Positions 9,060 through 18,045 of a DNA stretch of 64,000 bases are shown here, piece by piece. Numbering within the stretch: position 1 is the stretch's first letter; every line of letters starts with the position of its first letter. Source of the DNA: RI-153 sp963752935 (lineage in GTDB: Bacteria > Chloroflexota > Anaerolineae > Caldilineales > Caldilineaceae). Below the pieces are notes generated by a model. The model was not told the DNA's origin and ran no database searches. It saw nothing but the letters and a program-made list of their open reading frames with translations. Made by a program: the position numbers and the translations under genes. Location: positions 25,104 through 89,103 of the forward strand of contig CAVWAL010000022.1 of assembly GCA_963752935.1 (NCBI GenBank), in the 5' to 3' direction.

Positions 9060-9788
9060 TTACCCTGTCGCCGGCACCACTGCACGCCCCAGGCGCACAA
9101 ACGGTAGCATCAACAACAAACAGATCGCCAATCCCATCGCCTCCAAACTGAGGATGTACCAGGGCCAGGGACCCAGCATATCGATCAAGCTGGGCGTTTC
9201 TGGTTTGTGGGCGATGAACATGTAGTTGCTCCCTAACAGCCAGTTGACGGTCCCCACAAAGGCCATGTAAAGGTTCATCCCCACCATCACCCGTAGCACC
9301 GAGCGCCAGGTAGGCCGGTAGCCGGCGACGATCACCATGTAGAGCGCAGCCAGCACGATCCCTCCATGCGAAATGTAAGTCTGCCAGAAGCGGAAGTGGG
9401 GAAAGCCGTGGATCGTGAGATCCGGCGTGAGCAGGGCTTGTAGCGCGCCGCCAATGCCCATGAAATAGGCAAACTCAAAAATGCCGTAGTGTTGAGTACT
9501 GAGCAGCACCGCGCTGCCGTAGACGAGCACGCTGCACAGGTGCAGGGGCAGCATGGTCTGCACGCTCCACTGACCGTGGACCCAATGCCACAGATGCCAG
9601 AGCATCTCGTTGGTGAGCAGAAGCGCTGCCAGCCCATAGCGGAAGCGAAGCTGCGCCCAGGGCAGCCCCCGCAGTTGGGGCAGCAGCAACGCCAGGCTCG
9701 CGATCACCGCCAGCGCGGTCAAATGCGCCGCCCCAAACAGATGAAAGGGTTCACCTGTGTAATCCCAGGCAAAATAGTGGCTGATCAT
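9060..9788 (-). CDS. TIGR02206/YwaF-family integral membrane protein
   Basis: A 242-residue protein with about six or seven membrane segments. Conserved polar residues typical of the TIGR02206 family are visible: HLTAL near residue 22, NEMLWHLWHW near 60, LPLHLCSV near 80 and NYMFIAHKPETPSL near 195. Function in this family is unknown; a transport or lipid-related role is only a guess. TAGGAG precedes the ATG. A 20-bp hairpin at 9834-9880 separates it from the upstream Gfo/Idh/MocA gene, so it probably has its own promoter. Confidence 0.8.
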   Translation of the reverse strand: MISHYFAWDYTGEPFHLFGAAHLTALAVIASLALLLPQLRGLPWAQLRFRYGLAALLLTNEMLWHLWHWVHGQWSVQTMLPLHLCSVLVYGSAVLLSTQHYGIFEFAYFMGIGGALQALLTPDLTIHGFPHFRFWQTYISHGGIVLAALYMVIVAGYRPTWRSVLRVMVGMNLYMAFVGTVNWLLGSNYMFIAHKPETPSLIDMLGPWPWYILSLEAMGLAICLLLMLPFVRLGRAVVPATG

Positions 9789-9833
9789 GGATGGACTCCT
9801 AAAGGTGGGGCAGGATGGTGGGGTGGTGGATAA

Positions 9834-9880
9834 CGAGGTGATGGGATGATGAGTCAGGCGCCCATCATCCCATCATCTCG
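9834..9880 (-). terminator. Imperfect 20-bp hairpin between two minus-strand genes
   Basis: The arms 9834-9853 and 9861-9880 pair at 18 of 20 positions around a 7-base loop. It lies just past the stop codon of the Gfo/Idh/MocA gene ending at 9884, where a terminator would be expected. No T-run is present, so a processing or stabilising hairpin is equally possible. Confidence 0.5.
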
Positions 9881-9883
9881 TCA

Positions 9884-11104
9884 TCAATATTCAATCGACG
9901 TCGTCATCACGTACTTCTCCCCCCTCCGCGCCGATTCCAGCGTACCCACCATCATCTCGGTGATGTGGATGCCCCAATCGACGTTGGGGAGCGGTTCGCG
10001 GTCTGCCAGGATGCAGTCGATCAGGTGCTGCGTAGAGGCGTGGTAGTAGTTGAAAGAGCCGGGCGTGGGCTGCGGCCATTTGGCTTTGCTGCGATCGCCA
10101 CGCACGGGGATGTGATACCAGCCGTCGTCGTCGACGTGGGGCAGCAGCTCCTTGCGCGTGGAGATGATGGAGGCGCTGTAGCCGGCGCCGAAGATGAGGT
10201 TGCCCTCGGTGCCGAAGATCTGCAGGCTGCCGCCCCCCGATCCGGGCAGCACCGGATGGTAGATGCGCCCCACATGACAGGCCCCCACCACGCCGCCGTC
10301 CATTTCGTAGAGCGAGTAGGCGTTGTCCACCGCTTCCATGCGCACCGGCTGGGTGCGCGGCAGATCGACGACCACATCCCAGTAGTTGGCGGCGTCGGGA
10401 TCGGTGGCGTTGGCCAGGAACTTGTCGTACTCGGATTCGGGGACGATGTGATGCTGGCCTACCGAAATCGAGGCATACGCCATCACACTGCGACAGGCGC
10501 CCAACACCGAAACGATGTTGGCGGGCGCGTAGGGCAGGTCAAAGAGGAAGCCGCCGCTGTCCCTGGCGTAGAAGGCTGCCTGCCCGTAGGGATTCATGCC
10601 CAGCGCCGGTCCGTAGGTGGTGGGGCCGGTCGATCCCAGCGAGAACCACAGAATGTCCCCCAGCACGCCGGCGCGCACCAGTTGGCGCAGGTGGGCGATA
10701 TCGGGATCGAGGGGCGAGTTGGAGCTGGGTTCGATGATGCACTTGACGCCCGCCGCACGCACGGCCGCGGCGATGGTACGCGCATCCTCCATGTTTGTCG
10801 CCATCGGTTTCTGCAAGAGCAGGTGCTTGCCCTTTTCCAGCGCCTTGAGTGCAAAGGGCACATGCGTCCCCGGCGCCGTGAGGATGAAGACGGCGTCGAG
10901 ATCCGCCTCTTCCAACATCGCATAGTAGTCGGTGTAGGCGGATCTGGCCCCAAAGAGGCGCATACATGCCTCCGTGCGCGCCGGGACGAGATCACAGACC
11001 GCCGTGATCTCCGCCGTCTGCATGCGCATCAGATAGGGCAGATAGTAGGCCGTGGCCACGACGCCGCAACCGACGACGCCGACCCGGACTTTTCGCTCTG
11101 TCAT
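9884..11104 (-). CDS. Gfo/Idh/MocA-family oxidoreductase, long form
   Basis: A 406-residue member with a clean Rossmann start VRVGVVGCGVVATAYYLP, a QKPMATN motif (in place of EKP) near residue 100 and a C-terminal substrate domain with a Gly-rich GSGGGSLQIFGTEGNL. It is longer than the 335-residue paralogue at 8 kb. I chose MTERKVRV at 11104 because it overlaps the upstream stop codon as ATGA and AAGGAG lies just before it; a longer upstream extension has no family similarity. It is translationally coupled to the CBM9-like gene, suggesting they act on the same carbohydrate. Confidence 0.88.
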   Translation of the reverse strand: MTERKVRVGVVGCGVVATAYYLPYLMRMQTAEITAVCDLVPARTEACMRLFGARSAYTDYYAMLEEADLDAVFILTAPGTHVPFALKALEKGKHLLLQKPMATNMEDARTIAAAVRAAGVKCIIEPSSNSPLDPDIAHLRQLVRAGVLGDILWFSLGSTGPTTYGPALGMNPYGQAAFYARDSGGFLFDLPYAPANIVSVLGACRSVMAYASISVGQHHIVPESEYDKFLANATDPDAANYWDVVVDLPRTQPVRMEAVDNAYSLYEMDGGVVGACHVGRIYHPVLPGSGGGSLQIFGTEGNLIFGAGYSASIISTRKELLPHVDDDGWYHIPVRGDRSKAKWPQPTPGSFNYYHASTQHLIDCILADREPLPNVDWGIHITEMMVGTLESARRGEKYVMTTSIEY

Positions 11105-11946
11105 TCGTTCGCTCCTTCTTTGTGCGAAAAGGTCACATAGGGGAAGCATTCGGGCCGGTGCGTGTCATACTCTCCATGAGGACTGAGCACCCAGGCCGGA
11201 TGGGGCGAAATCTCTTGACCGGCGTTAACGAGCTTTTGAAAGCGCCCGAAGAACATGCGCCAGGTATCGCCGTCTTGGGGCGGCAGGCTGCGCCCATTTG
11301 CCAGGACGGACATGCCCGCCCAGGGCAGCGCCACCTCCGCCGTCCAGCCGCGGTCTCGGTCACTGTGATCGTTAAGGGTGCCCTCCAAATGCACGGCGAC
11401 CTTCAGGCCGGGGAGATCCCAGTCGGTGAAGGCCCAGCGGGTGCCGCGCGGGTGGGTGCCGTGCCAGAAGGAAGCCGGCGCCCGGTCATAGTCGCCGCCG
11501 AAGGAAAAGGCCTGATGGTCGAGCAGATCAAATTCGGCGATGTCGAAGCGGCTGCCGCGGGTGTAGGCGTCGCGCCAGATGAACATTACTTCGTAAATCG
11601 TGCCCAGCGCGTTGAACTCCAGTTCATAGTAGCAGTCTCCGCCGTCGACGAAGACTTCCAGATCATTTTCCTGGAAGATGATGGCGTCGCGTTCGCTGTG
11701 GTGCGCCTCGAGAAAGGGCTCATCGGCCCAGAAGCCGATGTAGAGATAGTCCTTGTCCCACAGGGCGGCCATACGCGTGTCATAGAAGCCGGGTGCGCCG
11801 GTGACGGTGTCCACGAAGCGGGGAGACTTGGGTGCTTTCTGCCATGCTGTTTCATCCAACCGGCCGTCGATGGTGAGGGGCTGGGGCGTGTAGTGACAGG
11901 TGTAGCGGGCGATCTGATCTTCGGGACATTGGCTGGGGTGCCGCAT
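11101..11946 (-). CDS. CBM9-like carbohydrate-binding domain protein
   Basis: A 281-residue protein with the layout of family-9-like carbohydrate-binding proteins: LTIDGRLDETAW near residue 23, then AALWDKDYLYIGFWADEP, VFVDGGDCYYELEFNALG, and GWTAEVALPWAGM towards the end. No signal peptide or membrane segment is seen, so it appears cytoplasmic, which is common for these stand-alone proteins near oxidoreductase genes. AAGGAG precedes the ATG. It is the first gene of a two-gene operon with the following Gfo/Idh/MocA gene. Confidence 0.82.
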   Translation of the reverse strand: MRHPSQCPEDQIARYTCHYTPQPLTIDGRLDETAWQKAPKSPRFVDTVTGAPGFYDTRMAALWDKDYLYIGFWADEPFLEAHHSERDAIIFQENDLEVFVDGGDCYYELEFNALGTIYEVMFIWRDAYTRGSRFDIAEFDLLDHQAFSFGGDYDRAPASFWHGTHPRGTRWAFTDWDLPGLKVAVHLEGTLNDHSDRDRGWTAEVALPWAGMSVLANGRSLPPQDGDTWRMFFGRFQKLVNAGQEISPHPAWVLSPHGEYDTHRPECFPYVTFSHKEGANE

Positions 11947-12021
11947 GGGTTTCTCCTTAGTCGTCGGTTGCGTCTTAGTTTACTTTTCTACGCGGTCTTG
12001 GGCAAAGGTGGTCGTTCCGTG

Positions 12022-12100
12022 TGTGTCCCGTATGATCGGGTGGGTCCATATCTTCCGTGAAGCCACGACGGATGGACACGGAGGTCCATCCCTACGCGTG
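12022..12100. repeat. Dispersed hairpin repeat, copy 1 (A-type hairpin)
   Basis: The segment GGGTGGGTCCAT...AAGCCACGACGGATGGACACGG...GTCCATCCCTACG contains the small hairpin GGATGGAC/GTCCATCC. A near-identical stretch is at 60082-60160 and its core recurs at 12903-12930. It lies between the CBM9-like gene and the 3' end of the VapC gene. Confidence 0.8.
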
Positions 12101-12523
12101 TTGGGCCAACCAATCGGACGGCGAACGCGCGCCGGCGCGGTTGATCAGTTCGGCATCCCATGAGATGAGTTGGGTGTGATAGATGGCGGCTGTGGCTGCG
12201 TAGAGGGTGTCGGCGCCGCGTAGCAATGTCTGTGTGCCGGTGAGGATCGCCTGCCCCAAGAAGGCGGCATCCATCTCGATATGGGTGATCTGGGGCGATG
12301 CCAGCATGGCAAGGGCCAGTTTGCGCCCGGCTTCGGCATTCCGGCGTTTGCGCGAGAGGGCGCAGGCGATCTCAAGCTGGGCAAAAGACGGCAGGTAGAT
12401 GGTGAGCCGCCGGTGTGCAGCCTGGGCGAGAAACTGACGGCTGACCTGAAAGAAGGTGTCGGATCGATCGGCGGCGGCAACCCACACATTGGCATCAATG
12501 GTCAGTGTAGATAAATCGGGCAT
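12092..12523 (-). CDS. vapC: PIN-domain ribonuclease toxin (VapC-like)
   Basis: A 143-residue PIN-domain protein. It begins TLTIDANVWVAA with the first acidic metal ligand (Asp10), has an ALE/ACAL-type Glu near residue 50 (FAQLEIACAL), and GADTLYAATA with the third acidic cluster near residue 104, then ISWDAEL. This is the pattern of Mg-dependent VapC endoribonucleases that cleave tRNA or rRNA. It starts 3 bases after the stop codon of an antitoxin-like gene. The C-terminus overlaps dispersed repeat copy 1 by a few codons, which may have altered its last residues. Confidence 0.85.
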   Translation of the reverse strand: MPDLSTLTIDANVWVAAADRSDTFFQVSRQFLAQAAHRRLTIYLPSFAQLEIACALSRKRRNAEAGRKLALAMLASPQITHIEMDAAFLGQAILTGTQTLLRGADTLYAATAAIYHTQLISWDAELINRAGARSPSDWLAQHA

Positions 12524-12526
12524 GGG

Positions 12527-12808
12527 TTAGCGGCGCTCCAGGCGGTTGCGGTCTTCTTCCAACAGATCGCGCGCCGTAGGGCCGGGTGGGGCGTCCTGCA
12601 TCACGGCGTCGGCCAGTTTAAACCAGTCGTCCAGCCATTGTTCGGCGGCGCGGCGTTCTTCGGCGTCTTCGGGCGGCTGCGCCAGCCGTTGCGCCAGACC
12701 GGTGCGCACCAATTCGGTGACCAGCTCGCCCAGCTTGCGTCGTTCGCGGGCGGCCACCACCTTGACTTCGATCATCAGTTCGTCGGGTAGGTCGATGGTT
12801 GTTTTCAT
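12527..12808 (-). CDS. vapB: VapB-like antitoxin (ribbon-helix-helix N-terminus)
   Basis: A 93-residue protein starting MKTTIDLPDELMIEVKVVAA, the classic first strand and helix of a ribbon-helix-helix DNA-binding domain, followed by a charged, Glu/Arg-rich C-terminal tail that would wrap the toxin. It lies directly before the PIN-domain gene (3-base gap), the usual antitoxin-toxin order. By family analogy it should neutralise VapC and repress the operon. I cannot define its operator. Confidence 0.82.
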   Translation of the reverse strand: MKTTIDLPDELMIEVKVVAARERRKLGELVTELVRTGLAQRLAQPPEDAEERRAAEQWLDDWFKLADAVMQDAPPGPTARDLLEEDRNRLERR

Positions 12809-12853
12809 GTTTCCAATTTAACGGAAAAATGGATTTCCATCAATATGCAATTT

Positions 12854-12990
12854 GTAGGGACCGGCCTCTGTCCGGTCCGCTCTGGGGTGAAGTGACGATC
12901 AGCGGATGGACACGGAGGTCCATCCCTACGGTAGGGACCGGCCTCCGTGCCGATCCGTTCTGGGTTGGTGGACGATCACGGATGGACACT
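12854..12990. repeat. Dispersed hairpin repeat, copy 2 (B-A-B array)
   Basis: A B-type hairpin (GTAGGGACCGGCCTC..GGTCC) lies at about 12855-12885, an A-type hairpin (GGATGGAC/GTCCATCC) at 12903-12930, a second B-type at 12931-12965, and a partial A at 12976-12989. The same A-then-B order is found at 60082-60195. The array occupies most of the 280-base gap before the tocopherol-cyclase-like gene; I see no ORF there. Confidence 0.8.
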
Positions 12991-13088
12991 CCTTTTCAAC
13001 ATAGCAGGAAACCCGGTTATAATCGTGCGATGTTTAGCGGGAGTGATTTTGAGCCACTAGCCGGCAGACGCCAACGAGGCACCCTTGC

Positions 13089-14060
13089 ATGAGACGCTAC
13101 CTCCACACCATGTTGACCCCGGCGATGTACCATGGCCATCGGGCGAGCCCGCCCTTCTTCGAGGGCTGGTATTTTAAATTGATTAGCGCCGATGAACGAC
13201 ACCGATACGCGATCATCCCAGGCGTAATCCTGGGCGAACAGGGCCACGCCTTCATCCAGGTGCTAAACGGCAACGAAGGCACAGCCACCTACCACCGCTT
13301 TCCCCTGGCGCGCTTCTGGGCTTCAGACCGCGCCTTTGATGTGCGGATCGGCGAGAGCCATTTCACCGGGGAAGCGATTCGTCTGAAAGTCGCAACCGAA
13401 CATGGTTCACTAGAGGGTCAGCTTCGCTTCGAAAATCCGATCCCCTGGCCGGTTAGCTGGCGTTCTCCCGGGATCATGGGGTGGTACGCCTGGGTTCCCG
13501 GCATGGAATGTTATCATGGCGTGCTTGGCTTTGACCACAAGATCCAGGGTTCGCTTTCGATTGATGGTCAAACCGTCGACTTCGAGGGCGGTCGCGGCTA
13601 CATCGAGAAAGATTGGGGGCAGTCGTTCCCTTCCGCCTGGGTTTGGTTTCAATCGAACCATTTTGAGACCCTGGGCACCAGCCTCACCGCCTCGGTCGCG
13701 GTGATCCCCTTCCTGCGCACCGCCTTCCGAGGCTTCATTGTCGGCCTCTGGCACCAGCGCAGGCTCTACCGGTTCGCTACCTACACCGGAGCCAGTATCC
13801 GAACCCTTGACATCCAGCCCGACCACGTGCGCTTCGTGATCAGTGACAGCGAGCATACACTGACACTCGTTGCCAGGAAGGCCGCAAGCGGGGCCATCCT
13901 CGGGCCGACACGAGTCGGTATGGGTACCCGAGTCAACGAGACGTTGCAAGCGAAGGTGGAGGCGCGCCTGGAGACCAACAACGGGCAACTCCTCTTTGAA
14001 GGGGTGGGGCGCAACGGCGGTCTGGAGGTCCAGGGCGATCTGGAACGTCTTCTGGATTGA
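13089..14060 (+). CDS. Tocopherol cyclase-like family protein
   Basis: A 323-residue protein with hallmark motifs of the tocopherol-cyclase-like family: PPFFEGWYFKLI near residue 22, GQGHAFIQVLNG-type strand near 50, MGWYAWVPGMECYHGVLGFDH near 130, and GRGYIEKDWGQSFPSAWVWFQSNHF near 180. Plants use such proteins to close the chromanol ring of tocopherol; bacterial members are mostly uncharacterised and may act on other prenylated or lipid substrates. No signal peptide is seen. The ribosome site is weak, and an alternative ATG (MLTPAMYHGHR) lies 7 codons in. Confidence 0.85.
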   Translation: MRRYLHTMLTPAMYHGHRASPPFFEGWYFKLISADERHRYAIIPGVILGEQGHAFIQVLNGNEGTATYHRFPLARFWASDRAFDVRIGESHFTGEAIRLKVATEHGSLEGQLRFENPIPWPVSWRSPGIMGWYAWVPGMECYHGVLGFDHKIQGSLSIDGQTVDFEGGRGYIEKDWGQSFPSAWVWFQSNHFETLGTSLTASVAVIPFLRTAFRGFIVGLWHQRRLYRFATYTGASIRTLDIQPDHVRFVISDSEHTLTLVARKAASGAILGPTRVGMGTRVNETLQAKVEARLETNNGQLLFEGVGRNGGLEVQGDLERLLD

Positions 14061-14132
14061 TCACGGCTGGCCAACCCGCATTGACAGGCAACAATCTTCA
14101 CAGCAAAATACTCTTTACATCAAAACAAAAAA

Positions 14133-14163
14133 ACGGGTAGAGGATCTCGCATCCTCTACCCGT
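14133..14163 (-). terminator. Rho-independent terminator of the tricorn gene
   Basis: A perfect 13-bp stem (14133-14145 with 14151-14163, loop CTCGC) is followed on the minus strand by a T-rich run. It lies 10 bases past the tricorn stop codon, between two convergent genes. Confidence 0.85.
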
Positions 14164-14173
14164 CTTTCATTGC

Positions 14174-17100
14174 CTATTCATCCCGCTTCCGCGGCGGCAG
14201 CTTCGGCAACGCCCGGCTTGGACGACTCCTGGGATCGGGCGGTTGCAGCGGAGGGTTCGCCGCCAGTTGCGCCAGGATGGTCTCGATGGCCTTAGCCAAC
14301 TGCGCATCGTGCCCGGCCCTATAGTCCTGCGGCGTGTTGTCGATTTCGATGTCGGGATCCGTGCCGTAGTTTTCCACGTTCCAGCCCACATCGCGGAACC
14401 AATGGCTGAACTCCGGCTGCGTCGTCACCGTGCCGTCGACCAGGGCGTGGCGCGGCCAGATGCCTACGACGCCGCCCCATGTGCGCTTGCCCACCAGCGG
14501 ACCCAACCCCATCAGTTTGAAACTGTGACAGAAGATGTCGCCGTCGCTGCCGGCCAGTTCATTTGTCAGCGTCACCAGCGGGCCGGCCACCGACTCTTCA
14601 GGGTAGGGGGAGTAACCTCCCCAACGCTGCACATCATAGCCCAACCGCCGCCGCGCCAACTTCTCCAGGATCAGCGCGCTGACATGTCCACCGCCGTTGT
14701 AGCGGACGTCGATGATCAGCGATTCTTTGTCGACCTCGGCCAGGTAGCCGCGGTGAAACTCTGCATAGCCGTGTGGCCCCATATCGGGGATATGGACATA
14801 GCCAACTCGCCCGTTCGTCGCCGCGTGAACCTGCGCCCGGTTGCCGTTTACCCAGGCCCGATAGCGCGCCATGCGCTCGTCGGCGAGCGTAGACACCGTC
14901 ACCAGTTTGTAGGGAGACTCCTCCAACTCAGGCTGCGCTTCAGAGCCATTCTCCACTGAACGCGTCTCACCCTTGCCCGGCTCAGTCTCTGCTCTCTCGA
15001 CCCTCTTGCGGATCGTCAGCAGCACCTCTTCGCAGGCCTGATTCACCAACAACTGGGCCGGGCTAACCTCCTGGCTCAGCGTCTGCCCATTGATCGCCAC
15101 CAGCACATCGTCCGGCTGCACGTCCACGCCGGGCGCCGCCAACGGAGAATGGGCCTGGCTCTCCCACGTGTCCCCGTGGACGAAGTTGTCGAGCCGGTAC
15201 CCCTGGGCTTCTGCATCCCACGTCATGTCTGCGCCCAGGAAACCCTGGCTATAAAATGGACGCGGTCGGTAATCGCCGCCGAATTCGTAGGCGTGGCTTG
15301 TGCCCAATTCGCCCTGCATTTCCCACATCAGGTCGCTGAATTCGCTGCGGCTGCTTGTGCGCTCGATCAAAGGGAAGTAGCGATTGTAGACCGTCTGCCA
15401 GTCGACGTCCGACATGTCTTCCGTCCAATACTGATCGCGTTGTAGCCGCCATGCCTCGCGGAACATCTGCTCCCATTCGCTCTGAGGATCGATAGAAACC
15501 TTAACCCGGCCCAGATCGATCCAGCCGCTCTTGCGCGGGCTGCCACTGCTGCCCGGCGCTTTATCGCCCGCCGCGATCACCCGCAAGCGATCGCCGCTGC
15601 CATAGAGCAACTTTTTGTGGTTGCGTGATAGATCGAACCGATCCACATCATCGGCCAGCGTCTCGGCGCGGTACTCCTTGAAATCGTACATACGCAGCAG
15701 ACCGCCACCGCCCTCGCCGCCCTCGCCGTCATCGTCGTCTTCAACGTCCATCAGCGTCCCGCGCACAGGAAAGATCGTAAAGATGGCCTTGTCTGCCACA
15801 CCTGCAATTTCGCTGTAACGCCCTTCGGGCACGGGGAAGGCCAGCACGCGCTGTGCGATCCCGTCCAGATCAATGCGTAATCGTTCCGGCGCCGCCTTTT
15901 TGTCGTCGACTTTCTTGTTTTCGGTTTCGGTTTCGTCTGCGCCGGCTTTGGCAGAAGCCGCCTGATCGTGGCCGCCCGCTTCCTCAGTGGATGCGAAACG
16001 ACGTCCATTCCTCTGCGCATGCATGGCAAAGAATCCATCGTCGTCTGCGCTTCCTTCGTCCGATTCATCCTGATCGTCGTACTCGTCCTCGCCGGCCGGA
16101 TCTTCGCCGTCTCCGCCTTCATCACCGTGATCTTCGTCACCGTGATCCTCATCACCGTGATCCTCGTCTTCGTCCTCCTCTTCTTCGCTGGGCCGCGGCA
16201 CAAATGGGTTGGCCACATCGGCGCGCAGCGTGAGCAGGTAGGGCCGTGCCCCACGCGGAAAGCCCAGGTCGAAATGCAGGCTATCGTAGACCGGGTTGAA
16301 CTCACGGTAACTGATGAAGTAGATGAAATTGCCCTCAGGATCGAAACTCGGCTCCATGTCGTGCAGAACCGGCGCGGTAATGCGATGGATGGCGGCATCA
16401 CGCTGCGCCTCATCCTCGGCGTCGGGGTCGGCCAACTTGTAAAGGCGCAGTTCGGTGGTCTGGTGCGTCGCTGCAAACCCATAGACGATCCAGCGTCCAT
16501 CGGGAGACCAATCCAGCCCGGCGATGCGCCGGTGCGGGCTGCGATCCACCACAACGGCCGATTCTGCCTCCAGATCGATGAGCAACAATTCGTGGCGATG
16601 ATTGGTCAACGCGATCTTGTCCGCCGTGGGCGAAACCACCAGATCGACGGCGCGGCCAAACTCGATCTGGTCGAGGCGGCGCGCGGGCGTCCCCGGCTGT
16701 CGGCTGTGGATCTCCAACATCTCTTCGCCCGGTTCGTCGCTCACCAGCACGATCCGTTCGCCATCGTTAAGCCAATCGGCCAGCCGATAGCGTACGCCGT
16801 TCGCCTTGCCCAGTTGGATCACCGCGCCCTCGTGGTTGTGAAAGGTGAAGGCGCGCCCGCGGCTGGTCAGCGCCAGCGCATTGCCTTTGGGGTTGAGCGC
16901 GGCGCTGTCGGTGTAGCTGCCACAACTCACGAAACGGCGATTGCGCTGCACGCGTGGACTGAAGTAGGCTACGTCGACGCGGCGGCTTTCTTCCGTATTG
17001 ACGTTGTAGACATAAAGATCTGCACCGGCATGATAGACGATCTGGGCGCCGTCCGTGGCCGGGTTGCGCACATAGTAATCTTCGTGATCGGTGTGGCGTT

Positions 17101-17824
17101 GCAGATCGCTTCCGTCGGGCCGAGCGCTGTAGAGATTGCCGATCCCCTCGTGGTCGCTTACAAAATAGACACGGTCTACGCCATCATCCCCGCTGTCTGC
17201 TGGGCCGCTGCCTGCTGGGCCTGCGCTTCGCTGGATCCACATCGGTGAGGCAATGTTGCCTTCCAGATCGGCTAGGTAGCGCCCGAAATCGCCATCTCCA
17301 TTGTGATCGATCCACAGTTGACCGGCTGTGCCGCCGCGATAGCGCTTCCAGCGGGCCGGGTCGCCCGTGTTGCGGCCCAATACCGTCGCCCCGGCAGGAC
17401 CAAAACTGATGGAGCGCGCCGGCCCATAGGGCAACAGCGCGGCCGGCCCGTTGGGTTCCTCCGCCGGTACGGCGTAGAGGACATATTCTGCGCTGTGCGC
17501 CTGCCCGTAATTCGAGCAGTAAATGACGTGGGTGCCTGCCGCGTTCCAGCCGACGACGCGGCACTCGCTGCTCTGATAGGTGAGCCGTTGGGCGGCGCCG
17601 CCCTGTGCCGGCATCACATAGACCTCGGGGTTGCCCTCCTCGCGGCCAACGAAGGCCAGCCGGCTCCCGTCGGGAGAAAACATGGGGTAGGTGACTGCAC
17701 CCAGATTGCTGGTCAACCGGCGGGCAATACCCCCGGCGCTGGGCACATGCCACAGATCGTCCTCAGAGACAAAGACGATTGAATCGTCGTGAATTGTGGG
17801 AAAGCGATAATAACCTGAAGTCAT
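14174..17824 (-). CDS. Tricorn protease-type peptidase
   Basis: A 1216-residue protein with tricorn layout: an N-terminal WD/PD40 beta-propeller (YPMFSPDGSRLAFVG and similar repeats), a second propeller (DWSPDGRWIVYGF), a C1 helical bundle, a PDZ domain (DVQPDDVLVAINGQTL) and a C2 serine-protease domain. Expected catalytic residues are present: Ser843-His844 in GTSHAYE, nucleophile Ser1093 followed by Asp in ELAGSDGD, and a Glu near 1151. It should be cytoplasmic and trim oligopeptides. A long acidic insert (residues ~540-605, repeats of DEDHG) separates the propellers and is unusual. The start MTSGYYRFP is chosen because GAGG lies upstream and the extension before it lacks similarity. Confidence 0.9.
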   Translation of the reverse strand: MTSGYYRFPTIHDDSIVFVSEDDLWHVPSAGGIARRLTSNLGAVTYPMFSPDGSRLAFVGREEGNPEVYVMPAQGGAAQRLTYQSSECRVVGWNAAGTHVIYCSNYGQAHSAEYVLYAVPAEEPNGPAALLPYGPARSISFGPAGATVLGRNTGDPARWKRYRGGTAGQLWIDHNGDGDFGRYLADLEGNIASPMWIQRSAGPAGSGPADSGDDGVDRVYFVSDHEGIGNLYSARPDGSDLQRHTDHEDYYVRNPATDGAQIVYHAGADLYVYNVNTEESRRVDVAYFSPRVQRNRRFVSCGSYTDSAALNPKGNALALTSRGRAFTFHNHEGAVIQLGKANGVRYRLADWLNDGERIVLVSDEPGEEMLEIHSRQPGTPARRLDQIEFGRAVDLVVSPTADKIALTNHRHELLLIDLEAESAVVVDRSPHRRIAGLDWSPDGRWIVYGFAATHQTTELRLYKLADPDAEDEAQRDAAIHRITAPVLHDMEPSFDPEGNFIYFISYREFNPVYDSLHFDLGFPRGARPYLLTLRADVANPFVPRPSEEEEDEDEDHGDEDHGDEDHGDEGGDGEDPAGEDEYDDQDESDEGSADDDGFFAMHAQRNGRRFASTEEAGGHDQAASAKAGADETETENKKVDDKKAAPERLRIDLDGIAQRVLAFPVPEGRYSEIAGVADKAIFTIFPVRGTLMDVEDDDDGEGGEGGGGLLRMYDFKEYRAETLADDVDRFDLSRNHKKLLYGSGDRLRVIAAGDKAPGSSGSPRKSGWIDLGRVKVSIDPQSEWEQMFREAWRLQRDQYWTEDMSDVDWQTVYNRYFPLIERTSSRSEFSDLMWEMQGELGTSHAYEFGGDYRPRPFYSQGFLGADMTWDAEAQGYRLDNFVHGDTWESQAHSPLAAPGVDVQPDDVLVAINGQTLSQEVSPAQLLVNQACEEVLLTIRKRVERAETEPGKGETRSVENGSEAQPELEESPYKLVTVSTLADERMARYRAWVNGNRAQVHAATNGRVGYVHIPDMGPHGYAEFHRGYLAEVDKESLIIDVRYNGGGHVSALILEKLARRRLGYDVQRWGGYSPYPEESVAGPLVTLTNELAGSDGDIFCHSFKLMGLGPLVGKRTWGGVVGIWPRHALVDGTVTTQPEFSHWFRDVGWNVENYGTDPDIEIDNTPQDYRAGHDAQLAKAIETILAQLAANPPLQPPDPRSRPSRALPKLPPRKRDE
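16121..16165. repeat. 15-bp tandem repeat inside the tricorn gene
   Basis: Three copies of a 15-bp unit (core TCACCGTGATC) encode DEDHG on the minus strand. The repeat lies within a longer acid-rich insert and could change length by slippage without breaking frame. Confidence 0.8.
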
Positions 17825-17900
17825 CCAGTTCCTCGAAATCAAGAAAAGACGCGCGGCGGGGCGCGTTACTCGTATCCATTGATCAATGCCATGACAGTGT

Positions 17901-17930
17901 AGTATATCGGTTTCGGCAGAGGAGTGGCAA
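17901..17930 (-). promoter_or_regulatory. Candidate sigma-70-type promoter of the tricorn gene
   Basis: On the minus strand, TTGCCA (17925-17930) and TATACT (17901-17906) are 18 bases apart, about 77 bases upstream of the tricorn start. It lies in the divergent gap shared with the lipoprotein gene at 18046. Confidence 0.45.
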
Positions 17931-18045
17931 ATAAAGAGGGGGATTGGGGTGTATCTCAATATCCTTGTCGGTCACCTTTTGACGGATTTGCGCCGATTCG
18001 TTACGCTAGGCTGCAAATCAACCATCCATTTGCACAGGGTAGCCC

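Noticed and set aside
9965..11140. Plus-strand ORF of 391 codons opposite the Gfo/Idh/MocA gene
   Set aside because: Low-complexity, Gly/His/Arg-rich translation without any family motif, fully antisense to a well-supported gene.
11122..12060. Plus-strand ORF of 312 codons opposite the CBM9-like gene
   Set aside because: Antisense to a gene with clear family motifs and a strong ribosome site; the translation is not protein-like.
15968..17248. Plus-strand ORF of 426 codons opposite the tricorn gene
   Set aside because: It is a shadow of the GC-rich tricorn gene, with no recognisable domain or ribosome site. The tricorn frame has clear catalytic motifs.
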